A DNA stretch of 64,000 nt from Xestospongia bergquistia (lineage: Eukaryota > Porifera > Demospongiae > Haplosclerida > Petrosiidae). The stretch spans positions 6,908,001-6,972,000 of the forward strand of contig OZ014420.1 of NCBI GenBank assembly GCA_963965975.1, given 5' to 3'. This document shows, in pieces, positions 9,394 to 19,964 of this stretch. The notes under the pieces were generated by a model. It was not told the origin of the DNA, did not search any database, and saw nothing but the letters and a program-made list of their open reading frames with translations. Positions within the stretch are counted from its first letter, which is position 1. The number at the start of each line of letters is the position of its first letter. Both the position numbers and the translations under genes were made by a program.

Positions 9394-11428
9394 TCAACTA
9401 GAATGTGGCTTAATGCTCTCTGCTTTTTTCCCACTATCACGCTGACTCCGCCCACGTTTCTTTTCTGGCAGCAACATCATACCAAAACAAATAATTAGAG
9501 GAAGAAAATAATAGTACCTATATAATTAGAAACATGCTCTATTAATAGATCATGATACTATATATAGTAACATTACCTCCATATAGTCAATGTTTTATTG
9601 AGTGTTAGCAAAAGAAATGAAATGCCAGCAAAATCCCGCCAAATACAAGTGACAACTGTTGTTGCTATATCATACATTAATTTGACGTGACGTGGTTTTT
9701 GGAATCGATGATGAAGTAAATGACGAACCTTATTTGGTATAATAACAATCTGATTGTATTAATATGATCCATACTTTTCTAGCTGATATGGTGATCATAC
9801 TAAACATAGCAAAGGAGAAATGATATCCAGGATACAGACCATGCCATGTGGCGGAAACTATAAAGGTCATAAAAGTTGGAGCGAAATGTAATCGCTCATA
9901 CACACACCTGCAAAATGGACATATTATTAATAATGGATGCATAATGAACAAATGGATAATCAACAATGGATATATATATATATAGTTTATACCTCTTCAA
10001 CCAGGTGGCCGTTTGGATGTTCCAATTTTGAATTACTCCTCTAAAATTTGTAGCAAATTCAACACCTATAGGATCCCCATTCTTTACAAGATCCCATTTA
10101 GCGTTACCTTGAGCATCGTAACCACAAAACCCAAGTCCAGCAGCATTACAGATACTTTCAGCTGTGAACAATATGTATAACATACTTACCATATATGGTA
10201 ACTTACTAATAGAGAAAGAAAAATAATAAAGACATCTCATTCTGACCATAAATAAATATACACAAACAGATCTCAATGATAAACTTAACGTGGGATCTAT
10301 AAATTAAAATATGCAATCAATACACTTAATTAAGTGGGTGGAGTCACCTAGAATAAGGTCCTCTGTAATATAATATCCTCCATACAAGTAAATTCCTAAG
10401 CAAACAAATGCTTCAATACATTTAACTATTACTGGAACAATAGATGATGGTTCATGGCTATGTTCTTTGGCCTATGACAGCTGGTAATAATATAAGTACA
10501 TGATATATCTTGTTACTACCTTAGCATAAACATTAGGGTTATCTAAGAGTCGGACATTGTCTCCTGTAATGTACTGTTTGTAGTCGTGAAAGGAACAGGA
10601 TGGCCCAGCCAAAAAATTAATAAAACTGAAGTTGTAAGATGTGTATTCAAGAATTGTTGGAATTTGTCTGAGAAAAGAATAAATTTATTGTAAGTAATTC
10701 TCATTATTAACTTACTCTATTTTTATAGTTCGTTGATCATCATTTAATTCTTCGTCTTTCCTTGCCACTCCTACAATAAATCAGTTAATTAAACCTGTTA
10801 TTAATTATTATATAATATTACCATCATGTAACTCAAATGCTACATAAGATATTCGTTGAACTATTATCATTAGAGGACTAAGAGACACTAGAGGAAAAGA
10901 TCATGGCAACCTTACCCTGTAAAATCCAACATCCAGTCTCCATAATGCATTGTCATACGATACGAATGTGCACCCAGTACAACTATCAGTGAATACACAA
11001 GTGTGACCCTAAAAAGATGATGTCATAGTGATGTCATTACTATTTTTAGTAACATACCAATGAACAGTAGTGACAGGTAAGGACAATAACATAACATATG
11101 CCACGCCTATAACTGTTACCAATATTATCATTTCCCTGTGTGATTAATTATGTAATTATGATTACACTAATGAGGGGTAGTCTTACATTATTCCAAAACA
11201 ATAAATACCAAATCCAACACCTATAATAGCATTATAAAGATGACGGATTGTTACGGAAGTGTGGCCATGATGGAAACCCAATTGGAACAAGAAGGCCAGT
11301 GGAAATGACAGTAGTAATAATACAAAATATCGGGTCTACAACAACAATAAATAATATCATTTAAATTCTTTATTTACTTGATCTACAGGTACACCGATCA
11401 ATTCGGACAGGTACTCTATGCCGGCCAT
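9394..11428 (-). CDS. MBOAT2: MBOAT-family lysophospholipid acyltransferase (MBOAT1/2-like)
   Basis: Multi-pass ER enzyme expected to transfer acyl-CoA chains to lysophospholipids (Lands cycle). Exons in gene order: 11428-11378, 11335-11187, 11135-11058, 11008-10916, 10877-10822, 10770-10716, 10667-10520, 10471-10348, 10296-10207, 10161-9993, 9907-9775, 9728-9577, 9517-9394, giving 473 residues. Family landmarks are an N-terminal LIGVPVDQ, FTGPLMIIVQRIS, EYTSYNFSFINFLAGP, QNWNIQTATWLK holding the conserved Asn, and SATWHGLYPGY holding the catalytic His. Many hydrophobic segments separate them. The C-terminus is a short basic/Ser tail. Assignment to the MBOAT1/2 group rests on the PVDQ start and the WNIQT and WHGLYPGY blocks; MBOAT1 versus MBOAT2 cannot be settled here. 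It is divergent from KDM1B, with 268 bp between start codons. Confidence 0.85.
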
Positions 11429-11696
11429 GATCCGGCCGGGCACGTGGTTAATAGTGGTCAATAGAACGATGTTATTATATTATATAAAATTCATAATGGG
11501 CGGGGGTTTCATTAATAAAATATAATAGTTATGGTCACGTGGTTTTGTGACCCACTTAGTCACTAGGGGAGTACACCCTCTCTGTTGGTCTCCTCTTTCT
11601 AACTAATGCTCATCGACAACAAACTGCGACAAATATCCAGAAGTAATGTTCGTGATAACGCCCCTGTTATTATGATCTCATTATGTTAGGTAATTA

Positions 11697-14600
11697 ATGG
11701 CATCACCCCGTAAGAGGAAGTCGTTAGTCAAAGGACGAGGGGAGGATCACGAGGAATTATCATCCCCTAAAAAGATAAAGGGGTGTGACCGGAAACATTG
11801 TCAAATCACCTATACCCTTCCGCCATTTTGTTTTTGTCATGCAACAGAAAGGTGTGCGTACCATTGTCAGTATTGATATACATGTGTGTATTATTGGACT
11901 TGTAGATGTGCTCAAGATGGCCACACCTCTCGTTGGTATCATTTGAGTGCAGGACAACACTATTGTAACGAATGCTTTGAATATTTCTATAGAAGGTAAA
12001 TAGGGTCACAGAGTCATTGGTAAACTAAATATGTAATGTAGTGCTGGTATTAAAACAACCATTTTAGTTCAATAACATCTTGTAAGTATAGAATATAAAG
12101 TTATAAGAAATATTTTATAATAATATGACAGCTGTAATATAAAAAAATTACACATTCTCATATAATTGTATTCATGTTCCCTCTAGTCATAAACCAGGTA
12201 ACAAGTTATACCAGCAGTGGTCTTGTATTTGGGAGAAGGAAGCTGGTGAAACACTGCCCCCTCGGGCAAGTCAGTTCATGGCCGATATGTGGCTACCTGT
12301 CTGGGTTCAGTGTACTAACGAGGGGTGTGGTCGATGGCGGAAACTACCAGCTCACATAGAACTTCATCACGTAAAATTGGACGTTGTCAAATGTAGCGAC
12401 TGTAGTTTACCAGAAGATCCTGTGAGTACATGTATATTTAACCCTTTGTGAAGTTAACCACACCTACTTTTATTTTATAGGTTGCGGTTATGGCTCGTGA
12501 TCCATTGTGGATATATACATTGAGTTATACCCCTTTATTACGATATTGTGACGAGTTAGCCTCTCTTCTCTCGGAATACTTTCCTGAAGGTGTTGGAATT
12601 AGTCCAACTACTGTGTGTCTTCAACGAATGAAAGAAATGAATGAGAAAAGGGTTAATAAATCTGAGGATGTGAGTAAAAAAGATAGTGTGGATTCAAGTA
12701 AAGACCTTACTCTTGCTACTGATGGTAAAGTTGATGTATTGTTTATAGTGTGGTGTTTATATTGTATTAGGGGGATTACCCTCGTATGATCTCCTTCATC
12801 CTTTTAATCATCCTAATGAAGGCTCTAGAGCTGGCGCAATGACACCTGATATCTTGGAACAAATGGAAATTGACTCGTTTCCTGAATGGACAAAGTTAGT
12901 GTGTGTGTGTGTGATGTGTGGATATGTGTGTGTAGGTGTGTGATGTGTGGATATATGTATAATGTTCTGACCTTTTTGATAATCATGTCATTGTCAATAT
13001 TGTTACTAGTATTTGCTAATGACTATAAATTAAATGAAGCTAATTGATCTAATTGAGAATCAATAGACACTAGAGGGTCTGCCCATTTGTAATTATCAAT
13101 AATTTAGGGGTCACTCTTAATGTCAGCATTATCAGTAGTCCCATGCTCAAATGTTCATTCACTTCATGCAAGAAAAGTAAAAATAATTATAATTCTTTTG
13201 TAAGTAGTCCTTGAAGTTATCATTAGTGTAAGTTAGTAACTACTTGAAATGTGTGTGGTGTGTGGATTGATATGTGTGTGTAGGTGTATGTGTGTGGTGT
13301 GTGTGGGTATATAATTTTTGGAATAATTATACATCACATTAACTTGATTACACATCCATTAACTTGATTATATATCCATTAACTTGATTATATATCCCAT
13401 TATGTGTCCATTAATGTAATCATGCATCGCACATGTTCACACAATGTTTATATATTGTCTGATCATGTATCCATTAATGCATCTATCAAACTGTATATGC
13501 ATCTATCAGTCTGTCTATGCATCTAACAAACTGTATATGCATCTATCAGTCTGTCTATGCATCTAACAAATTGTATATGCATCTATCAGTCTGTCTATGC
13601 ATCTAACAAACTGTATATGCATCTATCAGTCTGTCTATGCATCTAACAAACTGTATATGCATCTATCAGTCCGTCTATGCATGTATCAAACTGTCTATGC
13701 ATCTATCAGTCTGTCTATGCATCTAACAAACTGTATATGCATCTATCAGTCCGTCTATGCATATATCAAACTGTCTATGCATCTATCAGTCTGTCTATGG
13801 ATCTATCAAGCTAGCACACCTATGTATCCATCTGTTCATCCATGCATCTATCGAACTATCTATGTATCCATCAATATGACTACCTTCATCTTTAATTTAC
13901 TGCTTAAATTTATCTAAACCATTCATCTGTCCATTTGTCTATTAATCCATCCATCCATTCATCCTTCTATTTCTAGATTTCCTTCACTTGAAGTCTATCT
14001 TATAATGAGGAATATAGCATTGTCGTTATGGTTTCATAATTGTCGTCAAGTAGTCACTGTATCACGATGTATGGCTCTACTGAGACTCAGAGGGACTATT
14101 CGTATTTGGTGTGCGCAACAGTTTCCACGAGTTCTCCATTTTTTATCTCGAAGAGGTTATATAAACACTGGACTTCTAGTAGGTCCTCCACACCCATTGA
14201 GTGATCTACAACCTGCAGAGAAAGTAAGTTAATAACAATAAACAAATCATTTTATAATTCTCTCAGAATTCGGTAATTATTGTGGGGGCAGGACCAGCAG
14301 GAATAGCAGCTGCTCATCATCTTGACAACTTTGGATATCAGGTAAGTCATGTGACTATCTTGTGGTTGTCATGTGATATATTAGGTTACTCTGTTAGAAG
14401 CTAGTGATCGTATTGGTGGGCGTGTCTTAGATGATACAAGTTTTGGACATTGTATTGGAAAGGGGGCAATGTTCATTACGGGCATCGTTAATAACCCATT
14501 AACATTGTTGTCACGGCAACAAGATATACCATTGTCCATAGTACAAGATGATCATTGTGAGTTATTGTTAGAGAGAGGTGCTCTAGCTGAGAAAGAAGTC

Positions 14601-16008
14601 GATAAAAATGTTGAGGCTCAGTTCAATATAGCATTAGATCGTCTAGCTGACTGGAGAAATAAGACTAAAGATGATGCTTCATTACAAGGTCAGTAATGAG
14701 TGGGTGTGGTCATATTATGATATTTTTTATTAGATAAACTGACAGAATTTCATACTCAATTATTGAATGAGCAAGGACTGAGTTATAATGAGGTCAGGTG
14801 ATGATCACATGACAATAATCATAGTTTAATTATAGGATGAAAAAGGTCTTTTAGATTTTCATTTTAGTAATTTAGAATTTGCTTGTGGTGCTCAATTGAG
14901 GAAGGTATTCTCCACCCACATATTTATTATCCATTAATTAATGTACTAATTACAGGTATCAGCTCGATATTGGGATCATAACGATAGCTTTCCTCAGTTT
15001 GCTGGTCCACATGCACTTTTATTGACAGGTTATACCTCTCTCTTGACACATCTCTTACCTGCGGAGGTAATTTTTAATTCACGCGTGACACAAGTAGAAG
15101 TAAAAGATAAAGTATGTGTCACTTGTGAGAATGGGAACAAGTACGAAGCTGATCAGGTAAGGTCTGAGACCAGTACCACTTGTAGTCTCATTCCAATGTT
15201 ATATAGGTTATTATGACAGTTCCATTAGCTCTATTGAAGTGCAAACAAATTCATTTCAAACCTCCATTATCAGAAGAGAAACAGCTGGCAATAGAAAGGC
15301 TTGGAGCTGGAATTGTTGAAAAGGTATTGAAGTCTATTCTCCAGTATATCTTTATTACTACATATAATAAACAGGTTGCATTGAAGTTTAGTTATCCATT
15401 TTGGCGTGAACAATTAGGAAATTCTGAAATATTTGGTCATGTGACTAGCGTAACAGAGAGACGAGGACTATTTAGTATTTTTTATGACATTTCTGTTCGA
15501 AAAGATGAACCAGACGACCGACCACCAGTTCAGAAAAAACTTAAACAAGAAGAGGATGACCCTGGTAGCTTTACTTTAATGACCACAGTTTCTGGCAAAG
15601 CTTTAGATCTATATTATTCTTGGACTGATACTGAAATAGTGAAACAATGTATGAATACTTTACGATCCCTGTTCCCAAACCAAGTGGTTCCAGAACCGGA
15701 CTCTTTTATTCTTTCTCATTGGGGTTATGATCCCAATATAAAAATGTCATATTCGTTTGTGTGTGTGGGCGGCACTAGTGAAGATTATAACACTCTTAGT
15801 AAAGAGGAATGCAACGGAAAACTCCATTTTGCTGGAGAGGTATAATTTATAATATGTTAACTGGTCATTCATTATATGTTGTTGCTAGGCAACCAATCAG
15901 TATTATCCTCAGAGTGTTACTGGGGCTTACCTTAGCGGCATCCGAGAGGCATACAAAATTATTGAAAGCGATTACTTTTCAGCTATGATCAGAAATAAAG
16001 ATAAATAA
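11697..16008 (+). CDS. KDM1B: Lysine-specific histone demethylase 1B (LSD2/AOF1)
   Basis: FAD-dependent nuclear demethylase of H3K4me1/2. Exons: 11697-11851, 11906-11995, 12187-12421, 12481-12724, 12771-12894, 13977-14223, 14267-14341, 14385-14688, 14734-14792, 14836-14904, 14956-15156, 15207-15323, 15375-15839, 15889-16008, giving 834 residues. Order: basic N-terminus, Cys/His zinc finger with SRWYHLSAGQHYCNEC, CW-type zinc finger (VWVQCTNEGCGRWRKLP), SWIRM domain (NIALSLWFHNC to RRGYINTGLL), then the amine oxidase domain with IIVGAGPAG for FAD and the C-terminal TGAYLSGIREA. This zinc finger-CW-SWIRM-oxidase order is specific to KDM1B and absent from KDM1A. An acidic/basic insert of about 25 residues (DEPDDRPPVQKKLKQEEDD) sits inside the oxidase domain. 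The 1082-bp intron 12895-13976 is unusually long and holds minisatellites. Confidence 0.95.
13339..13810. repeat. Two minisatellites in the long KDM1B intron
   Basis: A 20-bp unit (AACTTGATTATATATCCATT) repeats about three times at 13339-13400. A unit of about 40 bp alternating CATCTATCAGTCTGTCTATG with CATCTAACAAACTGTATATG repeats about eight times from 13480 to 13810. An open frame across it (13597-13917) is low-complexity Tyr/Met/His-rich translation and is not a gene. Confidence 0.9.
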
Positions 16009-16148
16009 ATATTGTATCATAGTGTACTATTTATTCAAATTTTTAAAATGATTTTATAATAATGGAGCAGGAAGTTTTTGAAGTTAATTGTTAATTAATA
16101 TCACGTGGTATAGTTTTATTAATAACTTGCTTCTTTGTGGTTTCTAAC

Positions 16149-17966
16149 ATGGATTTTCAAAAGCTGCCAAAAGTTGTTCCGACATTTTATAAAATATAAT
16201 ATTTCTATTCTATTTATAGGTCGAACTTCATAATCACCTAGATGGTGCTTGCAAACTGGAAATTCTTATGGAAATGTGCAGGCAAGAGTTGCCCCTGTTA
16301 TAATATATTAATCATTATCATGTCACAGAAGTGACAACTTAAGTCTTAAAAGGTTTCCTTATAACTCACCGGAGGAGTTCAAAAAGATCGTTACTTTACC
16401 TGGGCCTCAGGCATCATTAGTTGATTTTTTAAAACCATTTCCTGAAATATGTTATATTTTAAGGTATCAACACTAATCACTTCTAATTGCATATAGCTAG
16501 GGGGAGGGGCTGGCTACACGAAACTATACTCCATCTGCTTAATACTTGTTGCTTTATAGCACTAGAGAAAATTTAAACTGGCAAGCCAGAGAGTTTTGCA
16601 AGGAACAAAAACGACAAAATATTATTTATACTGAAGTGCGTTTGTGTCCATTCTTGTTTATTAAGAGAGGATTAACTCCAGAAGAAGTCACACAAGAAGT
16701 TATTAAAGGACTAGATGAAGGCCAGGCAGAATTTGGTGTTAAGGTACGACTGATCCTCACTTTCATAAAACCTCGTCCAGGTAATTTATTTATCTACATT
16801 AAGGGACTTTTTGTATCAAACTCTAAATATAGTAACATTATGTCATATGTATTTATTAATAGATTGGGATGATGAGATATTGGAGATAGCTATTAAATAT
16901 AGAAACAGTGGGGTAGTTGGTATTGATATTGCTGGTGATGAACTTGCTCCAATGACCAGGCAACATTTACTTGCTTTTGAAGTGAGTATACTTTAAAAAT
17001 ACTCTCTGAATAATATTAGGAGCACATAGAAGAGAGAGAGAGAGACAGAGACAGAGAGAGAGAAGGAACATTTAATTTCAGTTAGTTACATGTGCTACCA
17101 TTTTGAGCTAATTCCTTTGACCATATATGGAAATAAGCAGTGTTATGTCGTTCTTAAATTTTTGCATTTTTTATTACATATGATTACAAAAACAATATTA
17201 GAGAAAAAACAGATTCTGCTCTCTAAACAATAAAGCAGAAGAGAAGATAAAACGCTATTAAGTATGCTTTAAGTCTCATGGTTTGTTAAGTGTTTAATTG
17301 AGCATTGAGACTATTATTCTTTATATGGGCATATAGACTTGCTCCTTCCCATTCTTCATATGCTCCTAATAATACAACATTTAATATGTATTATTTATAT
17401 TAGAGAGCTCATAAAGCTGGTCTGCATATTACAGTACATGCTGGAGAGAGTGGACCAGCTAGTAATGTCAGAGAAGCTATTGAAGTTATTAAAGCTGAAC
17501 GTATAGGTCATGGCTATCATGTTCTAGATGATGAATCTGTCTATGAACTTGCAAATACTGCTGGTGTGCATTTTGAAGTGAGGAAACCCCTATTTTATTA
17601 ACTAATTTACTTCATTAATCTACAGTGTTGTCTTACTTCAAGTGTTTATACCAGTTCTGCTAATTATGAGAAGCATGCTATCAAAAAGTAAGTGATGATG
17701 TCATTGTGATGTCATATTTAGAATATGGTTGTAGATTTGCTGAAGATAAAGTTAATTTTGGCATTAACACAGATGATTCTGAAATCATTGGTACAACTTT
17801 GACAAAAGAGTTTGAGTCTGCAGTCAAGGACTTGGGGTTGTCTGAGGAGGTACTCATCGAGAGCGTCTTCAATTCTGCTCGCTCTTGTTTTCTTCCGGAT
17901 GAAGAAAAGGCAGCCCTTTTGGCTCAATTAGCTGTGGAAATAGCTAAATATAAAACTGGTCAATAA
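16149..17966 (+). CDS. ADA: Adenosine deaminase
   Basis: Zinc enzyme that converts adenosine to inosine in purine salvage. Exons: 16149-16172, 16220-16281, 16329-16463, 16560-16780, 16863-16981, 17404-17577, 17626-17687, 17735-17966, giving 342 residues, typical of ADA. Visible active-site motifs are ELHNHLDGA (HxH zinc ligands), VVGIDIAGDE, HAGES with the third zinc His and catalytic Glu, ERIGHGY, and NTDDSE with the paired aspartates. The tiny first exon encodes MDFQKLPK and uses a weak GTTGTT donor. The second intron starts with GC instead of GT (16282). The last exon must use the TAG ending at 17734; an earlier acceptor would introduce a stop. A (GA)n stretch lies in the intron at about 17032-17063. 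It begins 140 bp after the KDM1B stop on the same strand. Confidence 0.95.
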
Positions 17967-18065
17967 AATTAACAAAAATTAATTACATTAAATTTTTTTT
18001 AGTAATAGTTTATTTTTTAAAAATGTCGTCTCGACAATACAGACACATACAATAAAATGAGAATA

Positions 18066-18545
18066 TTAATAATTAATCCACAGTTGTTGTCTTGTTATCA
18101 TCTGTAGAGCTGGTTTCAGACTATAAAACATCATACCAACAGCCACTGTAGCAAATAACAATGCTAAGAATATACCAACTACATAAAACGGGACACCTTC
18201 ATTGTCCAAATGTATTACCAATAATATTTCAGCAATAACTTTAGTTAAAAGTCCAATACAATAAAATATAGGTGGAAGAGGACTGGCTTTTTGATGTGGA
18301 AAAAACATTGTGTTGTGATATCTTGGATCGTCTTCTAATTTGTCTCTGATCAGTCCAACCATGTAAATAACAAAATAAATGACACTTATTACATCAAAGA
18401 GAAACAGTGGAGTGAATATGGCAGGCCATGACCATGTGCTAGACCCTACAACTCGACTTATAACTGTTATTATGAAGACAGCATGCAGGAATAGTATAAT
18501 GCCGAGACGTAAGTAAGTACACAAAATTCTGCTGCAAGCACCCAT
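18066..18545 (-). CDS. TMEM60/TMEM185-type four-pass membrane protein
   Basis: Intronless 159-residue gene. Four hydrophobic segments are visible, at about residues 12-32, 45-66, 95-112 and 120-141. The second begins with WSWPAIFTPLFLFD, which resembles the W-W/F-FIP-W-FD block of the TMEM60 and TMEM185 (fragile-X-F transmembrane) family. Cellular function of that family is poorly known. The stop faces the ADA stop, 99 bp away, and the start is 118 bp from the DsbA-like gene, so it probably shares a bidirectional promoter with it. The family call is by overall resemblance only. Confidence 0.7.
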   Translation of the reverse strand: MGACSRILCTYLRLGIILFLHAVFIITVISRVVGSSTWSWPAIFTPLFLFDVISVIYFVIYMVGLIRDKLEDDPRYHNTMFFPHQKASPLPPIFYCIGLLTKVIAEILLVIHLDNEGVPFYVVGIFLALLFATVAVGMMFYSLKPALQMITRQQLWINY

Positions 18546-18663
18546 TTTTACCTTGTATAACTTCGTAATCTTAATAATAATATATTTAAGGGTTAAAATT
18601 ACATTGCAGGTTGCTGAGTTGTATAAAATTAATCTTTAGTATTTTATAAATTAATATTAAAAC

Positions 18664-19543
18664 ATGGCTGAACTAATTCAAGTGAATGTCGACATTACAT
18701 CAGATGTTGTGTGTCCATGGTAAGCAAGGATGCATCTATTTATTATTATCATATGTCCTTTTCTAGGTGCTGGGTTGGTAAACGTCATCTGGACATAGCT
18801 CTAGATCAAGTCAAGAAAGAATATCAAGTTCACATTCGTTGGTATCCTTTTATCCTCAATCCCTGGGTACCAGATCATGGTATGTCATTTGAAGAATATG
18901 CAACCACAAAATTTGGAGAAGATGGTTTAACACGGTTCATATCAGGGCAGGTACCATTCTTTGAGAAAGGAAAAGCTGTGGTAGGAAATATCATTACTAG
19001 TTGACAATGTATATCATTATGACTTCATTGTACAGGGTCTCAACTTTAATTACAGTAAAGATACGAGGGTTGTCCCTACAAAGAAAGCTCATATTCTTTT
19101 GGACTATGCTTACAAACATGGCAAACAACATCAATTACATGAAAAATTATTTGGGTAAATTTAAAAAAGTTACCAGCTGGAAGGTTCTTTATTTTTTAGA
19201 GCATATTTCTGTGATAATCTTGATATTAGTGATAACGCTGTACTTAGAGATCTGATATCTAGTGTTGGATTAAATGCTGACGAAGCATTAAGTACTTTCA
19301 CTGATCAAAAATACATCAAAGAATATGAAGATGGTATACAAGAGGCACAAAGAAAGGGTGAATAGTACACAATGAGGATGACCCCTTTGATTATTATCTT
19401 TATTAGGGATATCAGGTGTACCTTATTTTGAAATATATCTTAATAATGCACCCCATGGTATAAAACACAAGTTCTCAGGTGCACAACCAGTTGAAACATT
19501 TGTGGCTGTTTTCAATCGATTAAAACTCTCGGCTAAAGTCTAA
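18664..19543 (+). CDS. FrnE/DsbA-like thioredoxin-fold oxidoreductase
   Basis: Exons: 18664-18719, 18767-18980, 19036-19154, 19200-19357, 19407-19543, giving 227 residues. It opens VDITSDVVCPWCWVG: a beta strand leading to a CPWC active-site motif split by the first intron. An alpha-helical insertion follows (NPWVPDHGMSFEEY), then DYAYKHGKQHQLHEKLF, and finally SGVPYF with the cis-Pro loop of thioredoxin folds. This is the layout of the bacterial FrnE and 2-hydroxychromene-2-carboxylate isomerase-like DsbA group (PF01323). No signal peptide is present, so it is probably cytosolic. The substrate is unknown. Eukaryotic introns and the local base composition give no sign of recent transfer. Confidence 0.85.
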
Positions 19544-19600
19544 TTTTTATTAATAATTTTACATATACTTTTTATTTCAATGAATAGTAATATACTTACA

Positions 19601-19843
19601 TTAACTAATAATCTTTTTTCTTTTTTTCTTTTTCTTTTTTGGTGTCTCAAATTGTATGTCAACAGATGACTTGAGATTTCCATGGAGTTGTTGAAGCTTA
19701 TGTAAGTGGTCACATGATAGTCCTTCTCTCACGTGATTTTTTCTGAGAAAAGTTTGCAGTTCTCTCTTTACATCTTGATCAGATAAAGGAGTAGAGTAGA
19801 TAACTTCCAATGTACAGGAGGAGGTGTTGGATTGGGTTGCCAT
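19601..19843 (-). CDS. Small unrecognised protein with Lys-rich C-terminus
   Basis: Intronless 80-residue frame. I do not recognise the family. The first 65 residues could be helical (SDQDVKRELQTFLRKNH, then HLHKLQQLHGNL) and the end is a run of Lys/Arg (about residues 69-77), suggesting nuclear or nucleolar location. The stop lies 58 bp from the convergent DsbA-like stop. The ATG is 121 bp from the divergent MCM3AP start, which is how real genes in this window are spaced. Evidence for coding is the position, an ATG start and a protein-like composition; no conservation test was possible. Confidence 0.55.
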   Translation of the reverse strand: MATQSNTSSCTLEVIYSTPLSDQDVKRELQTFLRKNHVREGLSCDHLHKLQQLHGNLKSSVDIQFETPKKKKKKRKKIIS

Positions 19844-19964
19844 TTAGTTATAAAAAAACGGATATACACGGAAACATTCTAAAATTTCTATAAAAATGTA
19901 ATGGGCCAAACTTTCCGTATACTCAGGTGTAAATTTAACCCTTTAATGAGGACTCGACTTTATC

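Noticed and set aside
13597..13917. Open frame of 106 codons in the KDM1B intron
   Set aside because: It is a translation of a 40-bp minisatellite inside an intron bounded by good splice sites. Composition is repetitive and no homology is evident.
18664..19543. DsbA-like gene as bacterial contamination or recent transfer
   Set aside because: It has four spliceosomal introns of typical local size and the same AT-rich codon use as its neighbours.
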